A DNA stretch of 64,000 nucleotides, taken from positions 9,516,001-9,580,000 of the forward strand of contig JAQISU010000057.1 of the NCBI GenBank assembly GCA_029339505.1, read 5' to 3'. A program made the translations under genes and the position numbers. The first letter of the stretch is position 1; each line of letters begins with the position of its first letter. This DNA is from Unio delphinus. Its lineage: Eukaryota; Mollusca; Bivalvia; Unionida; Unionidae. Below the pieces are notes generated by a model, which saw nothing but the letters and a program-made list of their open reading frames with translations, made no database searches and was not told the origin of the DNA. This document shows positions 61,772 through 64,000 of the stretch, piece after piece.

Positions 61772-61838
<67 letters not shown>

Positions 61839-61839
61839 G
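61772..61839. repeat. (AAT)n microsatellite
   Basis: About 22 perfect units. Confidence 0.97.
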
Positions 61840-62405
61840 ACAAAATCACAGTGATATTGACAAATATGGAATAGGTACATGTCTTAACTTGTAATTTAAA
61901 AAAGACAAATGTAAATAGAAACCAACAGCAATTTGAAACAATGTCATAAGCGTGCACAGTTTAACCAGAATTATCCACATATCATTTTGTCTACTTACGT
62001 GTCAATTGTGCACCGACGGGTATGAGGCTGAATGAATCACATGTCAATTTATCTACAAACATGTCACCTGTACACATATATACGAGGCTGAATGATTTCC
62101 ATTACACCAATGCTGTTTTGGAGGTTGATTTTATTTTGAATCAATTCATACATATGTACATACATACATCCGTTATTCTTAGATAGCAAAACCAAAATAT
62201 CCTGTCCAACTTGTATTATTTCAAACAAAATAATTGATGCAACTCGCAAGAGAAATGGTAATTTTTTTTTTTTTAAGTATTTTTTTTAAATCCCAAAAAT
62301 TTAAATTTGTAGGCAAGGATAACATATCGCACAATGACAGTCTTTTTATGCCATATCTGAATTGTTATATAATTAATTTTAATAACAAAATCTCTCCTGT
62401 ATATT
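61840..62405. other. No gene seen
   Basis: A short duplication: 'acatgtcaatttatctac' and 'gaggctgaatga' each occur twice between 61980 and 62100. Confidence 0.5.
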
Positions 62406-62458
62406 ACACACACACGCGCGCGCGCGCGTGCGCACGCACCCACGCGCACGCACACAAA
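62406..62458. repeat. (CA)n-(CG)n alternating tract
   Basis: Alternating pyrimidine-purine with a CG core ('gcgcgcgcgcgtgcgcacgc'), which is rare in this CpG-poor sequence and prone to form Z-DNA. Confidence 0.93.
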
Positions 62459-64000
62459 CATCCACGGGAAAATATTGTCATCAACGAATTTGTTTTAAAT
62501 ATTATTGTTAAGTATTTTGTTCCTTCCTGTAAACTTCAACATGGTAAAATGTATTCACACTATAGTTATTGCCAAGAACAAAAATACAAACACTTTTTTT
62601 CATAAACACAGGCGGTTGAAATTTCAGTCAATTTGATTAGACAATGCTCCTAAAAGTTACTCCATTTGCATGTACTTTAATCGAATATCAATCAAATCCA
62701 GCCCATGGTTTACCTTGATTCTACTAAACGAAGCTGACACTTACTGTTACTTGTATTTATTGTCGAGTGCTAGAAGTGACTGTACCTATCAGCAACGTAT
62801 TTATCGACTAAACTGTTGCTGAGTCATTTTAGGTTAAATGTGTAAAGCTACTTTTTCATGGGTTCTAAATGTCGCTGTTTTTCAACAGCAAACTACTTTA
62901 CGGCGGTATGTATATTTAATTTGCATTATTTGATGTTTTGCTTTTTAGTGATTTATATTATGTATGTGTACATAACCTTGTCCAAAATCATGTTTATTGT
63001 CTTTCTGATCAGTGACATTTATTTTGTAAACAACATAATACATTTCTAATATTTCCCTACGTGTGTAGGTTAAATATTCCAATCACTACATTTAGAAGTA
63101 AATATTTTTTTTTTGTTTTTTCTTTAAATTTGACTCTAGAACATAGTTTTTCAGTGGAACATTTCCAAACTTGTTAAAAACTTTAAATGTTTTATAAATG
63201 ACACTGATATACATCATTGTCTCTAATATTGTGTCTTAGTTTTTTTTTTAATATGATGTTATTTACTTTAAAAATTACTAATTACTCCGTTAGCATCTTG
63301 AAGCAGAATCAGTCTTATTGTTGTGTTCATTTTTTAATTGGGGGTAGATTTATTTATTCAAATTATTATTCATTACGATTACAAAGTACTCAGTAGTATT
63401 CTTTGAAAGAAATATTAAATTAAAACGATATTGAATTCAGATAAGGACATTTTTGGGCAATATTTTTTTGATATATCAAAAGGCACATCAACACATTCCA
63501 GGATATTGACATATTAGCATTTTAGAGAGTAAAGGCTCACCATTTCATTAAATAACGGAACTTATTTAGAAAACCACTTGCAATTCAGCTGGAGCATACA
63601 TTTAGATTTTGGACCTGTGATAAAACTGTTAGAAGAATTTGGGATTTAAGTCACGATATTGTAAGTTCATTTTAAATTTTCATTCTGTATGCAAGTGAAA
63701 GAAATTATTTGTTGAATTTTATCAAACTTGTTGGTGTTCGATCTTTCCTGTTACTTAATTTAACGTCATTGATTCGTAATAACGGTTTGTAAAGTTCCAG
63801 AAAAGAAATTAAAAGCCATTTAACTTTCCGGATAGACTCCCCAGGTAAACGCAACGCGTCTGACATACAATTTTTTTGTCATATATAGTCACAAGATGTT
63901 TTATCTTATGAGGCAGACACATCCCTTAACCAGATCATAGGTTAATTTAAATTTCCAGTTCTTAATGAGTTGAAATTAATATATTGGAAATTCTCCGACA
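62459..64000. other. No gene seen
   Basis: AT-rich to the window end; no exon or repeat recognised. Confidence 0.5.

Overview
The window is animal nuclear DNA: AT-rich, with long introns, spliced exons, tRNA-derived SINEs, non-LTR and DIRS retrotransposons, DNA-transposon relics and many micro- and minisatellites. The repeat style, especially SINEs ending in a 'TGAAAAATGGCGTTAAA'-like tail and ~150-200 bp repeats rich in 'ccatcttgaaaatcttgttat', suggests a lophotrochozoan, most likely a mollusc. That is an inference from memory of repeat styles.

The one host gene I can support is the 3' part of gamma-SNAP (NAPG), on the + strand, spread over five exons from 1157 to 29322. Together they encode the C-terminal 188 residues. 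Splice phases agree at every junction and the protein reads colinearly with vertebrate gamma-SNAP to the '...GGLC' stop. The earlier exons lie left of the window. Polyadenylation is probably just after 29549.

The introns are full of mobile elements. Intron A-B holds a SINE (SINE-A, 777-1094), an old DIRS relic (about 2700-4000) and a 2.6 kb element with 8-bp target duplications and hAT-like ends (5364-7962), which contains a broken CENP-B/pogo-like ORF. Intron B-C holds a nearly full-length DIRS element (8961-15894) with inverted terminal repeats and an internal complementary region, a CR1/L2-like LINE 3' end, and a SINE-B. Intron C-D holds a pogo/Tigger-like element (18936-20261), 50- and 70-bp minisatellites, another SINE-B and a LINE 3' end (24863-25856) with a 16-bp target duplication and an unbroken ORF. 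Intron D-E holds only a short diverged repeat pair.

From 29.6 to 64 kb I find no convincing gene. This part is intergenic-looking and contains minisatellites (23, 49, 46, 28 and 20 bp periods), SINE-B copies with clear target duplications, an inverted-repeat pair at 37.8/38.4 kb and many microsatellites. The 49-bp array at 36.6-37.7 kb has a 7-unit higher-order repeat.

The most interesting items are the DIRS element with its repeat-expanded gag region, the apparent nesting of a pogo-like ORF inside hAT-like ends, the higher-order minisatellite, and the closeness of two transposons (18 and 61 bp) to the splice donors of a housekeeping gene.
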